Shown here piece by piece: positions 27,401 to 42,400 of a stretch of 64,000 bases of DNA. The stretch is from Euwallacea fornicatus. Taxonomy: Eukaryota; Arthropoda; Insecta; Coleoptera; Curculionidae. A program made the translations under genes and the position numbers. The notes beneath the pieces were generated by a model. The model ran no database searches. It was not told the origin of the DNA and was given only the letters and a program-made list of their open reading frames with translations. The DNA is taken from contig NW_027096009.1 in assembly GCF_040115645.1 (NCBI RefSeq), forward strand, positions 620,001 through 684,000, read 5' to 3'. Position 1 is the first letter of the stretch. Each line of letters starts with the position of its first letter.

Positions 27401-29225
27401 GAATTTCCATGAAAAATAGTACTTTATGTGCTCAAACACACAACTTTTGTGACTTTTCAAACTTTGAAGCTCGATAACTTCGGCAAATAAGAACCAAATT
27501 TGTTAAACAAAGTGTCAAATTAATCAGCTCGACGAGATCTTTAAAATGACACAACACATCATGATTGCATCTTGATGAATTTCCATGAAAAATAGTACTT
27601 TATGTGCTCAAACACACAACTTTTGTGACTTTTCAAACTTTGAAGCTCGATAACTTCGGCAAATAAGGACCAAATTTGTTAAACAAAGTGTCAAATTAAT
27701 CAGCTCGACGAGATCTTTAAAATAACACAACACATCATGATTGCATCTTGATGAATTTCCAAGACAAATAGTACTTTATGTGCTCAAACACCCAACTTTT
27801 GTGACTTTTCAAACTTTGAAGCTCGATAACTTCGGCAAATTAGGACCAAATTTGTTAAACAAAGTGTCAAATTAATCAGCTCGACGAGATCTTTAAAATA
27901 ACACAACACATCATGATTGCATCTTGATGAATTTCCATGAAAAATAGTACTTTATGTGCTCAAACACACAACTTTTGTGACTTTTCAAACTTTGAAGCTC
28001 GATAACTTCGGCAAATTAGGACCAAATTTGTTAAACAAAGTGTCACATTAATCAGCTCGACGAGATCTTTAACATAACACAACACATCATGATTGCATCT
28101 TGATGAATTTCCAAGACAAATAGTACTTTATGTGCTCAAACACCCAACTTTTGTGACTTTTCAAACTTTGAAGCTCGATAACTTCGGCAAATAAGGACCA
28201 AATTTGTTAAACAAAGTGTCAAATTAATCAGCACGACGAGATCTTTAACATAACACAACACATCATGATTGCATCTTGATGAATTTCCAAGACAAATAGT
28301 ACTTTATGTGCTCAAACACCCAACTTTTGTGACTTTTCAAACTTTGAAGCTCGATAACTTCGGCAAATAAGAACCAAATTTGTTAAACAAAGTGTCAAAT
28401 TAATCATCTCGACGAGATCTTTAAAATGACACAACACATCATGATTGCATCTTGATGAATTTCCAAGACAAATAGTACTTTATGTGCTCAAACACACAAC
28501 TTTTGTGACTTTTCAAACTTTGAAGCTCGATAACTTCGGCAAATAAGGATCAAATTTGTTAAACAAAGTGTCAAATTAATCAGCTCGAGGAGATTTTTAA
28601 AATAACACAACACATCATGATTGCATCTTGATGAATTTCCATGAAAAATAGTACTTTATGTGCTCAAACACAAAACTTTTGTGACTTTTCAAACTTTGAA
28701 GCTCGATAACTTCGGCAAATAAGAACCAAATTTGTTAAACAAAGTGTCAAATTAATCAGCTCGAGGAGATTTTTAAAATAACACAACACATCATGATTGC
28801 ATCTTGATGAATTTCCATGAAAAATAGTACTTTATGTGCTCAAACACACAACTTTTGTGACTTTTCAAACTTTGAAGCTCGATAACTTCGGCAAATAAGA
28901 ACCAAATTTGTTAAACAAAGTGTCAAATTAATCAGCTCGACGAGATCTTTAAAATGACACAACACATCATGATTGCATCTTGATGAATTTCCATGAAAAA
29001 TAGTACTTTATGTGCTCAAACACACAACTTTTGTGACTTTTCAAACTTTGAAGCTCGATAACTTCGGCAAATTAGGACCAAATTTGTTAAACAAAGTGTC
29101 AAATTAATCAGCACGACGAGATCCTTAAAATAACACAACATATCATAATTGCATCTTGATGAATTTCCATGAAAAATAGTACTTTATGTGCTCAAACACA
29201 AAACTTTTGTGACTTTTCACACTTT
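24474..29225. repeat. 27-monomer HOR, copy 1 (M140-M166, 4752 bp)
   Basis: The unit begins with a ctacgg monomer and ends with gatcctt/catatcataatt followed by cacactttg. The next ctacgg monomer is at 29226. Markers are gaattgccatg in M141 (about 24765), cggt with cacatta in M143, the trio M144-M146, ctcgagga-gattttt with a cacacttt end in M149, cttaatg in M150, caatttt in M152 and gatatttaa in M155 (27184). A second acataac/atctcg/ggatc trio (M161-M163) and M164-M166 match the 10-mer end. The unit thus reads as the 10-mer with 17 further monomers inside. Confidence 0.9.
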
Positions 29226-32200
29226 GTAGATCGATAACTACGGTAAATTAGGACCAAATTTGTTAAACAAAGTGTCAAATTAATCAGCTCGACGAGATCT
29301 TTAAAATAACACAACACATCATGATTGCATCTTGATGAATTTCCATGAAAAATAGTACTTTATGTGCTCAAACACACAACTTTTATGACTTTTCAAACTT
29401 TGAAGCTCGATAACTTCGGTAAATTAGGACCAAATTTGTTAAACAAAGTGTCAAATTAATCAGCTCGACGAGATCTTTAAAATAACACAACACATCATGA
29501 TTGCATCTTGATGAATTGCCATGAAAAATAGTACTTTATGTGCTCAAACACACAACTTTTATGACTTTTCAAACTTTGAAGCTCGATAACTTCGGTAAAT
29601 TAGGACCAAATTTGTTAAACAAAGTGTCAAATTAATCAGCTCGAGGAGATCTTTAAAATGACACAACACATCATGATTGCATCTTGATGAATTTCCATGA
29701 AAAATAGTACTTTATGTGCTCAAACACCCAACTTTTGTGACTTTTCAAACTTTGAAGCTCGATAACTTCGGTAAATTAGGACCAAATTTGTTAAACAAAG
29801 TGTCACATTAATCAGCTCGACGAGATCTTTAAAATAACACAACACATCATGATTGCATCTTGATGAATTTCCAAGACAAATAGTACTTTATGTGCTCAAA
29901 CACACAACTTTTGTGACTTTTCAAACTTTGAAGCTCGATAACTTCGGCAAATAAGGACCAAATTTGTTAAACAAAGTGTCAAATTAATCAGCACGACGAG
30001 ATCTTTAACATAACACAACACATCATGATTGCATCTTGATGAATTTCCAAGACAAATAGTACTTTATGTGCTCAAACACCCAACTTTTGTGACTTTTCAA
30101 ACTTTGAAGCTCGATAACTTCGGCAAATAAGAACCAAATTTGTTAAACAAAGTGTCAAATTAATCATCTCGACGAGATCTTTAAAATGACACAACACATC
30201 ATGATTGCATCTTGATGAATTTCCAAGACAAATAGTACTTTATGTGCTCAAACACACAACTTTTGTGACTTTTCAAACTTTGAAGCTCGATAACTTCGGC
30301 AAATAAGGATCAAATTTGTTAAACAAAGTGTCAAATTAATCAGCTCGAGGAGATTTTTAAAATAACACAACACATCATGATTGCATCTTGATGAATTTCC
30401 ATGAAAAATAGTACTTTATGTGCTCAAACACAAAACTTTTGTGACTTTTCAAACTTTGAAGCTCGATAACTTCGGCAAATAAGAACCAAATTTGTTAAAC
30501 AAAGTGTCAAATTAATCAGCTCGACGAGATCTTTAAAATGACACAACACATCATGATTGCATCTTGATGAATTTCCATGAAAAATAGTACTTTATGTGCT
30601 CAAACACACAACTTTTGTGACTTTTCAAACTTTGAAGCTCGATAACTTCGGCAAATTAGGACCAAATTTGTTAAACAAAGTGTCACATTAATCAGCTCGA
30701 CGAGATCTTTAAAATAACACAACACATCATGATTGCATCTTGATGAATTTCCAAGACAAATAGTACTTTATGTGCTCAAACACACAACTTTTGTGACTTT
30801 TCAAACTTTGAAGCTCGATAACTTCGGTAAATTAGGACCAAATTTGTTAAACAAAGTGTCAAATTAATCAGCTCGAGGAGATTTTTAAAATAACACAACA
30901 CATCATGATTGCATCTTGATGAATTTCCATGAAAAATAGTACTTTATGTGCTCAAACACACAACTTTTGTGACTTTTCACACTTTGTAGATCGATAACTT
31001 CAGCAAATGAGGACCAAATTTGTTAAACAAAGTGTCAAATTAATCAGCTCGACGAGATCTTTAAAATAACACAACACATCATGATTGCATCTTAATGAAT
31101 TTCCATGAAAAATAGTACTTTATGTGCTCAAACACACAACTTTTGTGACTTTTCAAACTTTGAAGCTCGATAACTTCGGCAAATAAGGACCAAATTTGTT
31201 AAACAAAGTGTCAAATTAATCAGCTCGACGAGATCTTTAAAATGACACAACACATCATGATTGCATCTTGATGAATTTCCAAGACAAATAGTACTTTATG
31301 TGCTCAAACACCCAACTTTTGTGACTTTTCAAACTTTGAAGCTCGATAACTTCGGCAAATTAGGACCAAATTTGTTAAACAAAGTGTCAAATTAATCAGC
31401 TCGACGAGATCTTTAAAATAACACAACACATCATGATTGCATCTTGATGAATTTCCATGAAAAATAGTACTTTATGTGCTCAAACACACAATTTTTGTGA
31501 CTTTTCAAACTTTGAAGCTCGATAACTTCGGTAAATTAGGACCAAATTTGTTAAACAAAGTGTCAAATTAATCAGCTCGACGAGATCTTTAAAATAACAC
31601 AACACATCATGATTGCATCTTGATGAATTTCCAAGACAAATAGTACTTTATGTGCTCAAACACCCAACTTTTGTGACTTTTCAAACTTTGAAGCTCGATA
31701 ACTTCGGCAAATTAGGACCAAATTTGTTAAACAAAGTGTCAAATTAATCAGCTCGACGAGATCTTTAAAATAACACAACACATCATGATTGCATCTTGAT
31801 GAATTTCCATGAAAAATAGTACTTTATGTGCTCAAACACACAACTTTTGTGACTTTTCAAACTTTGAAGCTCGATAACTTCGGCAAATAAGGACCAAATT
31901 TGTTAAACAAAGTGTCAAATTAATCAGCTCGACGAGATCTTTAAAATAACACAACACATCATGATTGCATCTTGATGAATTTCCAAGACAAATAGTACTT
32001 TATGTGCTCAAACACCCAACTTTTGTGACTTTTCAAACTTTGAAGCTCGATAACTTCGGCAAATTAGGACCAAATTTGTTAAACAAAGTGTCAAATTAAT
32101 CAGCTCGACGAGATCTTTAAAATAACACAACACATCATGATTGCATCTTGATGAATTTCCATGAAAAATAGTACTTTATGTGCTCAAACACACAACTTTT

Positions 32201-33801
32201 GTGACTTTTCAAACTTTGAAGCTCGATAACTTCGGCAAATTAGGACCAAATTTGTTAAACAAAGTGTCAAATTAATCAGCTCGACGAGATCTTTAAAATA
32301 ACACAACACATCATGATTGCATCTTGATGAATTTCCAAGACAAATAGTACTTTATGTGCTCAAACACCCAACTTTTGTGACTTTTCAAACTTTGAAGCTC
32401 GATAACTTCGGCAAATTAGGACCAAATTTGTTAAACAAAGTGTCAAATTAATCAGCTCGACGAGATCTTTAAAATAACACAACACATCATGATTGCATCT
32501 TGATGAATTTCCATGAAAAATAGTACTTTATGTGCTCAAACACACAACTTTTGTGACTTTTCAAACTTTGAAGCTCGATAACTTCGGCAAATTAGGACCA
32601 AATTTGTTAAACAAAGTGTCACATTAATCAGCTCGACGAGATCTTTAACATAACACAACACATCATGATTGCATCTTGATGAATTTCCAAGACAAATAGT
32701 ACTTTATGTGCTCAAACACCCAACTTTTGTGACTTTTCAAACTTTGAAGCTCGATAACTTCGGCAAATAAGGACCAAATTTGTTAAACAAAGTGTCAAAT
32801 TAATCAGCACGACGAGATCTTTAACATAACACAACACATCATGATTGCATCTTGATGAATTTCCAAGACAAATAGTACTTTATGTGCTCAAACACCCAAC
32901 TTTTGTGACTTTTCAAACTTTGAAGCTCGATAACTTCGGCAAATAAGAACCAAATTTGTTAAACAAAGTGTCAAATTAATCATCTCGACGAGATCTTTAA
33001 AATGACACAACACATCATGATTGCATCTTGATGAATTTCCAAGACAAATAGTACTTTATGTGCTCAAACACACAACTTTTGTGACTTTTCAAACTTTGAA
33101 GCTCGATAACTTCGGCAAATAAGGATCAAATTTGTTAAACAAAGTGTCAAATTAATCAGCTCGAGGAGATTTTTAAAATAACACAACACATCATGATTGC
33201 ATCTTGATGAATTTCCATGAAAAATAGTACTTTATGTGCTCAAACACAAAACTTTTGTGACTTTTCAAACTTTGAAGCTCGATAACTTCGGCAAATAAGA
33301 ACCAAATTTGTTAAACAAAGTGTCAAATTAATCAGCTCGAGGAGATTTTTAAAATAACACAACACATCATGATTGCATCTTGATGAATTTCCATGAAAAA
33401 TAGTACTTTATGTGCTCAAACACACAACTTTTGTGACTTTTCAAACTTTGAAGCTCGATAACTTCGGCAAATAAGAACCAAATTTGTTAAACAAAGTGTC
33501 AAATTAATCAGCTCGACGAGATCTTTAAAATGACACAACACATCATGATTGCATCTTGATGAATTTCCATGAAAAATAGTACTTTATGTGCTCAAACACA
33601 CAACTTTTGTGACTTTTCAAACTTTGAAGCTCGATAACTTCGGCAAATTAGGACCAAATTTGTTAAACAAAGTGTCAAATTAATCAGCACGACGAGATCC
33701 TTAAAATAACACAACATATCATAATTGCATCTTGATGAATTTCCATGAAAAATAGTACTTTATGTGCTCAAACACAAAACTTTTGTGACTTTTCACACTT
33801 T
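29226..33801. repeat. 26-monomer HOR, copy 2 (M167-M192, 4576 bp)
   Basis: Matches copy 1 from the ctacgg monomer through M181 and again from M185 to the end. Two local differences are visible. M182 has gatcttt where M155 has gatattt. The stretch M183-M185 has three ctcgacga/aaataac monomers where copy 1 has C-type M156, ataagaacc M157, ataagg M158 and C-type M159. The net change is minus one monomer. The gaattgccatg marker is at 29515, 27 monomers after that of copy 1. Confidence 0.9.
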
Positions 33802-36800
33802 GTAGATCGATAACTACGGTAAATTAGGACCAAATTTGTTAAACAAAGTGTCAAATTAATCAGCTCGACGAGATCTTTAAAATAACACAACACATCATGA
33901 TTGCATCTTGATGAATTTCCATGAAAAATAGTACTTTATGTGCTCAAACACACAACTTTTATGACTTTTCAAACTTTGAAGCTCGATAACTTCGGTAAAT
34001 TAGGACCAAATTTGTTAAACAAAGTGTCAAATTAATCAGCTCGACGAGATCTTTAAAATAACACAACACATCATGATTGCATCTTGATGAATTGCCATGA
34101 AAAATAGTACTTTATGTGCTCAAACACACAACTTTTATGACTTTTCAAACTTTGAAGCTCGATAACTTCGGTAAATTAGGACCAAATTTGTTAAACAAAG
34201 TGTCAAATTAATCAGCTCGAGGAGATCTTTAAAATGACACAACACATCATGATTGCATCTTGATGAATTTCCATGAAAAATAGTACTTTATGTGCTCAAA
34301 CACCCAACTTTTGTGACTTTTCAAACTTTGAAGCTCGATAACTTCGGTAAATTAGGACCAAATTTGTTAAACAAAGTGTCACATTAATCAGCTCGACGAG
34401 ATCTTTAAAATAACACAACACATCATGATTGCATCTTGATGAATTTCCAAGACAAATAGTACTTTATGTGCTCAAACACACAACTTTTGTGACTTTTCAA
34501 ACTTTGAAGCTCGATAACTTCGGCAAATAAGGACCAAATTTGTTAAACAAAGTGTCAAATTAATCAGCACGACGAGATCTTTAACATAACACAACACATC
34601 ATGATTGCATCTTGATGAATTTCCAAGACAAATAGTACTTTATGTGCTCAAACACCCAACTTTTGTGACTTTTCAAACTTTGAAGCTCGATAACTTCGGC
34701 AAATAAGAACCAAATTTGTTAAACAAAGTGTCAAATTAATCATCTCGACGAGATCTTTAAAATGACACAACACATCATGATTGCATCTTGATGAATTTCC
34801 AAGACAAATAGTACTTTATGTGCTCAAACACACAACTTTTGTGACTTTTCAAACTTTGAAGCTCGATAACTTCGGCAAATAAGGATCAAATTTGTTAAAC
34901 AAAGTGTCAAATTAATCAGCTCGAGGAGATTTTTAAAATAACACAACACATCATGATTGCATCTTGATGAATTTCCATGAAAAATAGTACTTTATGTGCT
35001 CAAACACAAAACTTTTGTGACTTTTCAAACTTTGAAGCTCGATAACTTCGGCAAATAAGAACCAAATTTGTTAAACAAAGTGTCAAATTAATCAGCTCGA
35101 CGAGATCTTTAAAATGACACAACACATCATGATTGCATCTTGATGAATTTCCATGAAAAATAGTACTTTATGTGCTCAAACACACAACTTTTGTGACTTT
35201 TCAAACTTTGAAGCTCGATAACTTCGGCAAATTAGGACCAAATTTGTTAAACAAAGTGTCACATTAATCAGCTCGACGAGATCTTTAAAATAACACAACA
35301 CATCATGATTGCATCTTGATGAATTTCCAAGACAAATAGTACTTTATGTGCTCAAACACACAACTTTTGTGACTTTTCAAACTTTGAAGCTCGATAACTT
35401 CGGTAAATTAGGACCAAATTTGTTAAACAAAGTGTCAAATTAATCAGCTCGAGGAGATTTTTAAAATAACACAACACATCATGATTGCATCTTGATGAAT
35501 TTCCATGAAAAATAGTACTTTATGTGCTCAAACACACAACTTTTGTGACTTTTCACACTTTGTAGATCGATAACTTCAGCAAATGAGGACCAAATTTGTT
35601 AAACAAAGTGTCAAATTAATCAGCTCGACGAGATCTTTAAAATAACACAACACATCATGATTGCATCTTAATGAATTTCCATGAAAAATAGTACTTTATG
35701 TGCTCAAACACACAACTTTTGTGACTTTTCAAACTTTGAAGCTCGATAACTTCGGCAAATAAGGACCAAATTTGTTAAACAAAGTGTCAAATTAATCAGC
35801 TCGACGAGATCTTTAAAATGACACAACACATCATGATTGCATCTTGATGAATTTCCAAGACAAATAGTACTTTATGTGCTCAAACACCCAACTTTTGTGA
35901 CTTTTCAAACTTTGAAGCTCGATAACTTCGGCAAATTAGGACCAAATTTGTTAAACAAAGTGTCAAATTAATCAGCTCGACGAGATCTTTAAAATAACAC
36001 AACACATCATGATTGCATCTTGATGAATTTCCATGAAAAATAGTACTTTATGTGCTCAAACACACAATTTTTGTGACTTTTCAAACTTTGAAGCTCGATA
36101 ACTTCGGTAAATTAGGACCAAATTTGTTAAACAAAGTGTCAAATTAATCAGCTCGACGAGATCTTTAAAATAACACAACACATCATGATTGCATCTTGAT
36201 GAATTTCCAAGACAAATAGTACTTTATGTGCTCAAACACCCAACTTTTGTGACTTTTCAAACTTTGAAGCTCGATAACTTCGGCAAATTAGGACCAAATT
36301 TGTTAAACAAAGTGTCAAATTAATCAGCTCGACGAGATCTTTAAAATAACACAACACATCATGATTGCATCTTGATGAATTTCCATGAAAAATAGTACTT
36401 TATGTGCTCAAACACACAACTTTTGTGACTTTTCAAACTTTGAAGCTCGATAACTTCGGCAAATAAGGACCAAATTTGTTAAACAAAGTGTCAAATTAAT
36501 CAGCTCGACGAGATATTTAAAATAACACAACACATCATGATTGCATCTTGATGAATTTCCAAGACAAATAGTACTTTATGTGCTCAAACACCCAACTTTT
36601 GTGACTTTTCAAACTTTGAAGCTCGATAACTTCGGCAAATTAGGACCAAATTTGTTAAACAAAGTGTCAAATTAATCAGCTCGACGAGATCTTTAAAATA
36701 ACACAACACATCATGATTGCATCTTGATGAATTTCCATGAAAAATAGTACTTTATGTGCTCAAACACACAACTTTTGTGACTTTTCAAACTTTGAAGCTC

Positions 36801-36969
36801 GATAACTTCGGCAAATAAGAACCAAATTTGTTAAACAAAGTGTCAAATTAATCAGCTCGACGAGATCTTTAAAATGACACAACACATCATGATTGCATCT
36901 TGATGAATTTCCATGAAAAATAGTACTTTATGTGCTCAAACACACAACTTTTGTGACTTTTCAAACTTT
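33802..36969. repeat. Truncated third HOR copy (M193-M210, 18 monomers)
   Basis: Follows copy 1 (M140-M157) monomer by monomer, including gaattgccatg (34092), cttaatg (M203) and gatattt (36512), exactly 53 monomers after copy 1. It is closer to copy 1 than to the adjacent copy 2, which lacks gatattt. The match runs through M211 and is lost in M212, where P'-type sequence takes over. Both templates are the same in M211, so the breakpoint lies somewhere between about 36875 and 37290. Confidence 0.88.
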
Positions 36970-39433
36970 GAAGCTCGATAACTTCGGCAAATAAGGACCA
37001 AATTTGTTAAACAAAGTGTCAAATTAATCAGCTCGACGAGATCTTTAAAATAACACAACACATCATGATTGCATCTTGATGAATTTCCAAGACAAATAGT
37101 ACTTTATGTGCTCAAACACCCAACTTTTGTGACTTTTCAAACTTTGAAGCTCGATAACTTCGGCAAATTAGGACCAAATTTGTTAAACAAAGTGTCAAAT
37201 TAATCAGCTCGACGAGATCTTTAAAATAACACAACACATCATGATTGCATCTTGATGAATTTCCATGAAAAATAGTACTTTATGTGCTCAAACACAAAAC
37301 TTTTGTGACTTTTCACACTTTGTAGATCGATAACTTCGGTAAATTAGGACCAAATTTGTTAAACAAAGTGTCAAATTAATCAGCTCGACGAGATCTTTAA
37401 AATAACACAACACATCATGATTGCATCTTGATGAATTTCCATGAAAAATAGTACTTTATGTGCTCAAACACACAACTTTTATGACTTTTCAAACTTTGAA
37501 GCTCGATAACTTCGGTAAATTAGGACCAAATTTGTTAAACAAAGTGTCAAATTAATCAGCTCGACGAGATCTTTAAAATAACACAACACATCATGATTGC
37601 ATCTTGATGAATTTCCATGAAAAATAGTACTTTATGTGCTCAAACACACAACTTTTATGACTTTTCAAACTTTGAAGCTCGATAACTTCGGTAAATTAGG
37701 ACCAAATTTGTTAAACAAAGTGTCAAATTAATCAGCTCGAGGAGATCTTTAAAATGACACAACACATCATGATTGCATCTTGATGAATTTCCATGAAAAA
37801 TAGTACTTTATGTGCTCAAACACCCAACTTTTGTGACTTTTCAAACTTTGAAGCTCGATAACTTCGGCAAATTAGGACCAAATTTGTTAAACAAAGTGTC
37901 ACATTAATCAGCTCGACGAGATCTTTAAAATAACACAACACATCATGATTGCATCTTGATGAATTTCCAAGACAAATAGTACTTTATGTGCTCAAACACA
38001 CAACTTTTGTGACTTTTCAAACTTTGAAGCTCGATAACTTCGGCAAATAAGGACCAAATTTGTTAAACAAAGTGTCAAATTAATCAGCACGACGAGATCT
38101 TTAACATAACACAACACATCATGATTGCATCTTGATGAATTTCCAAGACAAATAGTACTTTATGTGCTCAAACACCCAACTTTTGTGACTTTTCAAACTT
38201 TGAAGCTCGATAACTTCGGCAAATAAGAACCAAATTTGTTAAACAAAGTGTCAAATTAATCATCTCGACGAGATCTTTAAAATGACACAACACATCATGA
38301 TTGCATCTTGATGAATTTCCAAGACAAATAGTACTTTATGTGCTCAAACACACAACTTTTGTGACTTTTCAAACTTTGAAGCTCGATAACTTCGGCAAAT
38401 AAGGATCAAATTTGTTAAACAAAGTGTCAAATTAATCAGCTCGAGGAGATTTTTAAAATAACACAACACATCATGATTGCATCTTGATGAATTTCCATGA
38501 AAAATAGTACTTTATGTGCTCAAACACAAAACTTTTGTGACTTTTCACACTTTGTAGATCGATAACTTCAGCAAATGAGGACCAAATTTGTTAAACAAAG
38601 TGTCAAATTAATCAGCTCGACGAGATCTTTAAAATGACACAACACATCATGATTGCATCTTGATGAATTTCCAAGACAAATAGTACTTTATGTGCTCAAA
38701 CACCCAACTTTTGTGACTTTTCAAACTTTGTAGATCGATAACTTCGGTAAATTAGGACCAAATTTGTTAAACAAAGTGTCAAATTAATCAGCTCGACGAG
38801 ATCTTTAAAATAACACAACACATCATGATTGCATCTTGATGAATTTCCATGAAAAATAGTACTTTATGTGCTCAAACACAAAACTTTTGTGACTTTTCAC
38901 ACTTTGTAGATCGATAACTTCAGCAAATGAGGACCAAATTTGTTAAACAAAGTGTCAAATTAATCAGCTCGACGAGATCTTTAAAATAACACAACACATC
39001 ATGATTGCATCTTGATGAATTTCCATGAAAAATAGTACTTTATGTGCTCAAACACACAACTTTTATGACTTTTCAAACTTTGAAGCTCGATAACATCGGC
39101 AAATAAGAACCAAATTTGTTAAACAAAGTGTCAAATTAATCAGCTCGACGAGATCTTTAAAATGACACAACACATCATCATTGCATCTTGATGAATTTCC
39201 ATGAAAAATAGTACTTTATGTGCTCAAACACACAACTTTTGTGACTTTTCAAACTTTGAAGCTCGATAACTTCGGCAAATTAGGACCAAATTTGTTAAAC
39301 AAAGTGTCAAATTAATCAGCACGACGAGATCCTTAAAATAACACAACATATCATGATTGCATCTTGATGAATTTCCATGAAAAATAGTACTTTATGTGCT
39401 CAAACACACAACTTTTATGACTTTTCAAACTTT

Positions 39434-42400
39434 GAAGCTCGATAACTTCGGTAAATTAGGACCAAATTTGTTAAACAAAGTGTCAAATTAATCAGCTCGA
39501 CGAGATCTTTAAAATAACACAACACATCATGATTGCATCTTGATGAATTTCCATGAAAAATAGTACTTTATGTGCTCAAACACACAACTTTTATGACTTT
39601 TCAAACTTTGTAGATCGATAACTTCAGCAAATGAGGACCAAATTTGTTAAACAAAGTGTCAAATTAATCAGCTCGAGGAGATCTTTAAAATGACACAACA
39701 CATCATGATTGCATCTTGATGAATTTCCATGAAAAATAGTACTTTATGTGCTCAAACACCCAACTTTTGTGACTTTTCAAACTTTGAAGCTCGATAACTT
39801 CGGCAAATTAGGACCAAATTTGTTAAACAAAGTGTCACATTAATCAGCTCGACGAGATCTTTAAAATAACACAACACATCATGATTGCATCTTGATGAAT
39901 TTCCAAGACAAATAGTACTTTATGTGCTCAAACACCCAACTTTTGTGACTTTTCAAACTTTGAAGCTCGATAACTTCGGCAAATTAGGACCAAATTTGTT
40001 AAACAAAGTGTCAAATTAATCAGCTCGACGAGATCTTTAAAATAACACAACACATCATGATTGCATCTTGATGAATTTCCATGAAAAATAGTACTTTATG
40101 TGCTCAAACACACAATTTTTGTGACTTTTCAAACTTTGAAGCTCGATAACTTCGGTAAATTAGGACCAAATTTGTTAAACAAAGTGTCAAATTAATCAGC
40201 TCGACGAGATCTTTAAAATAACACAACACATCATGATTGCATCTTGATGAATTTCCAAGACAAATAGTACTTTATGTGCTCAAACACCCAACTTTTGTGA
40301 CTTTTCAAACTTTGAAGCTCGATAACTTCGGCAAATTAGGACCAAATTTGTTAAACAAAGTGTCAAATTAATCAGCTCGACGAGATCTTTAAAATAACAC
40401 AACACATCATGATTGCATCTTGATGAATTTCCATGAAAAATAGTACTTTATGTGCTCAAACACACAACTTTTGTGACTTTTCAAACTTTGAAGCTCGATA
40501 ACTTCGGCAAATAAGGACCAAATTTGTTAAACAAAGTGTCAAATTAATCAGCTCGACGAGATCTTTAAAATAACACAACACATCATGATTGCATCTTGAT
40601 GAATTTCCAAGACAAATAGTACTTTATGTGCTCAAACACCCAACTTTTGTGACTTTTCAAACTTTGAAGCTCGATAACTTCGGCAAATTAGGACCAAATT
40701 TGTTAAACAAAGTGTCAAATTAATCAGCTCGACGAGATCTTTAAAATAACACAACACATCATGATTGCATCTTGATGAATTTCCATGAAAAATAGTACTT
40801 TATGTGCTCAAACACAAAACTTTTGTGACTTTTCACACTTTGTAGATCGATAACTTCGGTAAATTAGGACCAAATTTGTTAAACAAAGTGTCAAATTAAT
40901 CAGCTCGACGAGATCTTTAAAATAACACAACACATCATGATTGCATCTTGATGAATTTCCATGAAAAATAGTACTTTATGTGCTCAAACACACAACTTTT
41001 ATGACTTTTCAAACTTTGAAGCTCGATAACTTCGGTAAATTAGGACCAAATTTGTTAAACAAAGTGTCAAATTAATCAGCTCGACGAGATCTTTAAAATA
41101 ACACAACACATCATGATTGCATCTTGATGAATTTCCATGAAAAATAGTACTTTATGTGCTCAAACACACAACTTTTATGACTTTTCAAACTTTGAAGCTC
41201 GATAACTTCGGTAAATTAGGACCAAATTTGTTAAACAAAGTGTCAAATTAATCAGCTCGAGGAGATCTTTAAAATGACACAACACATCATGATTGCATCT
41301 TGATGAATTTCCATGAAAAATAGTACTTTATGTGCTCAAACACCCAACTTTTGTGACTTTTCAAACTTTGAAGCTCGATAACTTCGGCAAATTAGGACCA
41401 AATTTGTTAAACAAAGTGTCACATTAATCAGCTCGACGAGATCTTTAAAATAACACAACACATCATGATTGCATCTTGATGAATTTCCAAGACAAATAGT
41501 ACTTTATGTGCTCAAACACACAACTTTTGTGACTTTTCAAACTTTGAAGCTCGATAACTTCGGCAAATAAGGACCAAATTTGTTAAACAAAGTGTCAAAT
41601 TAATCAGCACGACGAGATCTTTAACATAACACAACACATCATGATTGCATCTTGATGAATTTCCAAGACAAATAGTACTTTATGTGCTCAAACACCCAAC
41701 TTTTGTGACTTTTCAAACTTTGAAGCTCGATAACTTCGGCAAATAAGAACCAAATTTGTTAAACAAAGTGTCAAATTAATCATCTCGACGAGATCTTTAA
41801 AATGACACAACACATCATGATTGCATCTTGATGAATTTCCAAGACAAATAGTACTTTATGTGCTCAAACACACAACTTTTGTGACTTTTCAAACTTTGAA
41901 GCTCGATAACTTCGGCAAATAAGGATCAAATTTGTTAAACAAAGTGTCAAATTAATCAGCTCGAGGAGATTTTTAAAATAACACAACACATCATGATTGC
42001 ATCTTGATGAATTTCCATGAAAAATAGTACTTTATGTGCTCAAACACAAAACTTTTGTGACTTTTCACACTTTGTAGATCGATAACTTCAGCAAATGAGG
42101 ACCAAATTTGTTAAACAAAGTGTCAAATTAATCAGCTCGACGAGATCTTTAAAATGACACAACACATCATGATTGCATCTTGATGAATTTCCAAGACAAA
42201 TAGTACTTTATGTGCTCAAACACCCAACTTTTGTGACTTTTCAAACTTTGTAGATCGATAACTTCGGTAAATTAGGACCAAATTTGTTAAACAAAGTGTC
42301 AAATTAATCAGCTCGACGAGATCTTTAAAATAACACAACACATCATGATTGCATCTTGATGAATTTCCATGAAAAATAGTACTTTATGTGCTCAAACACA

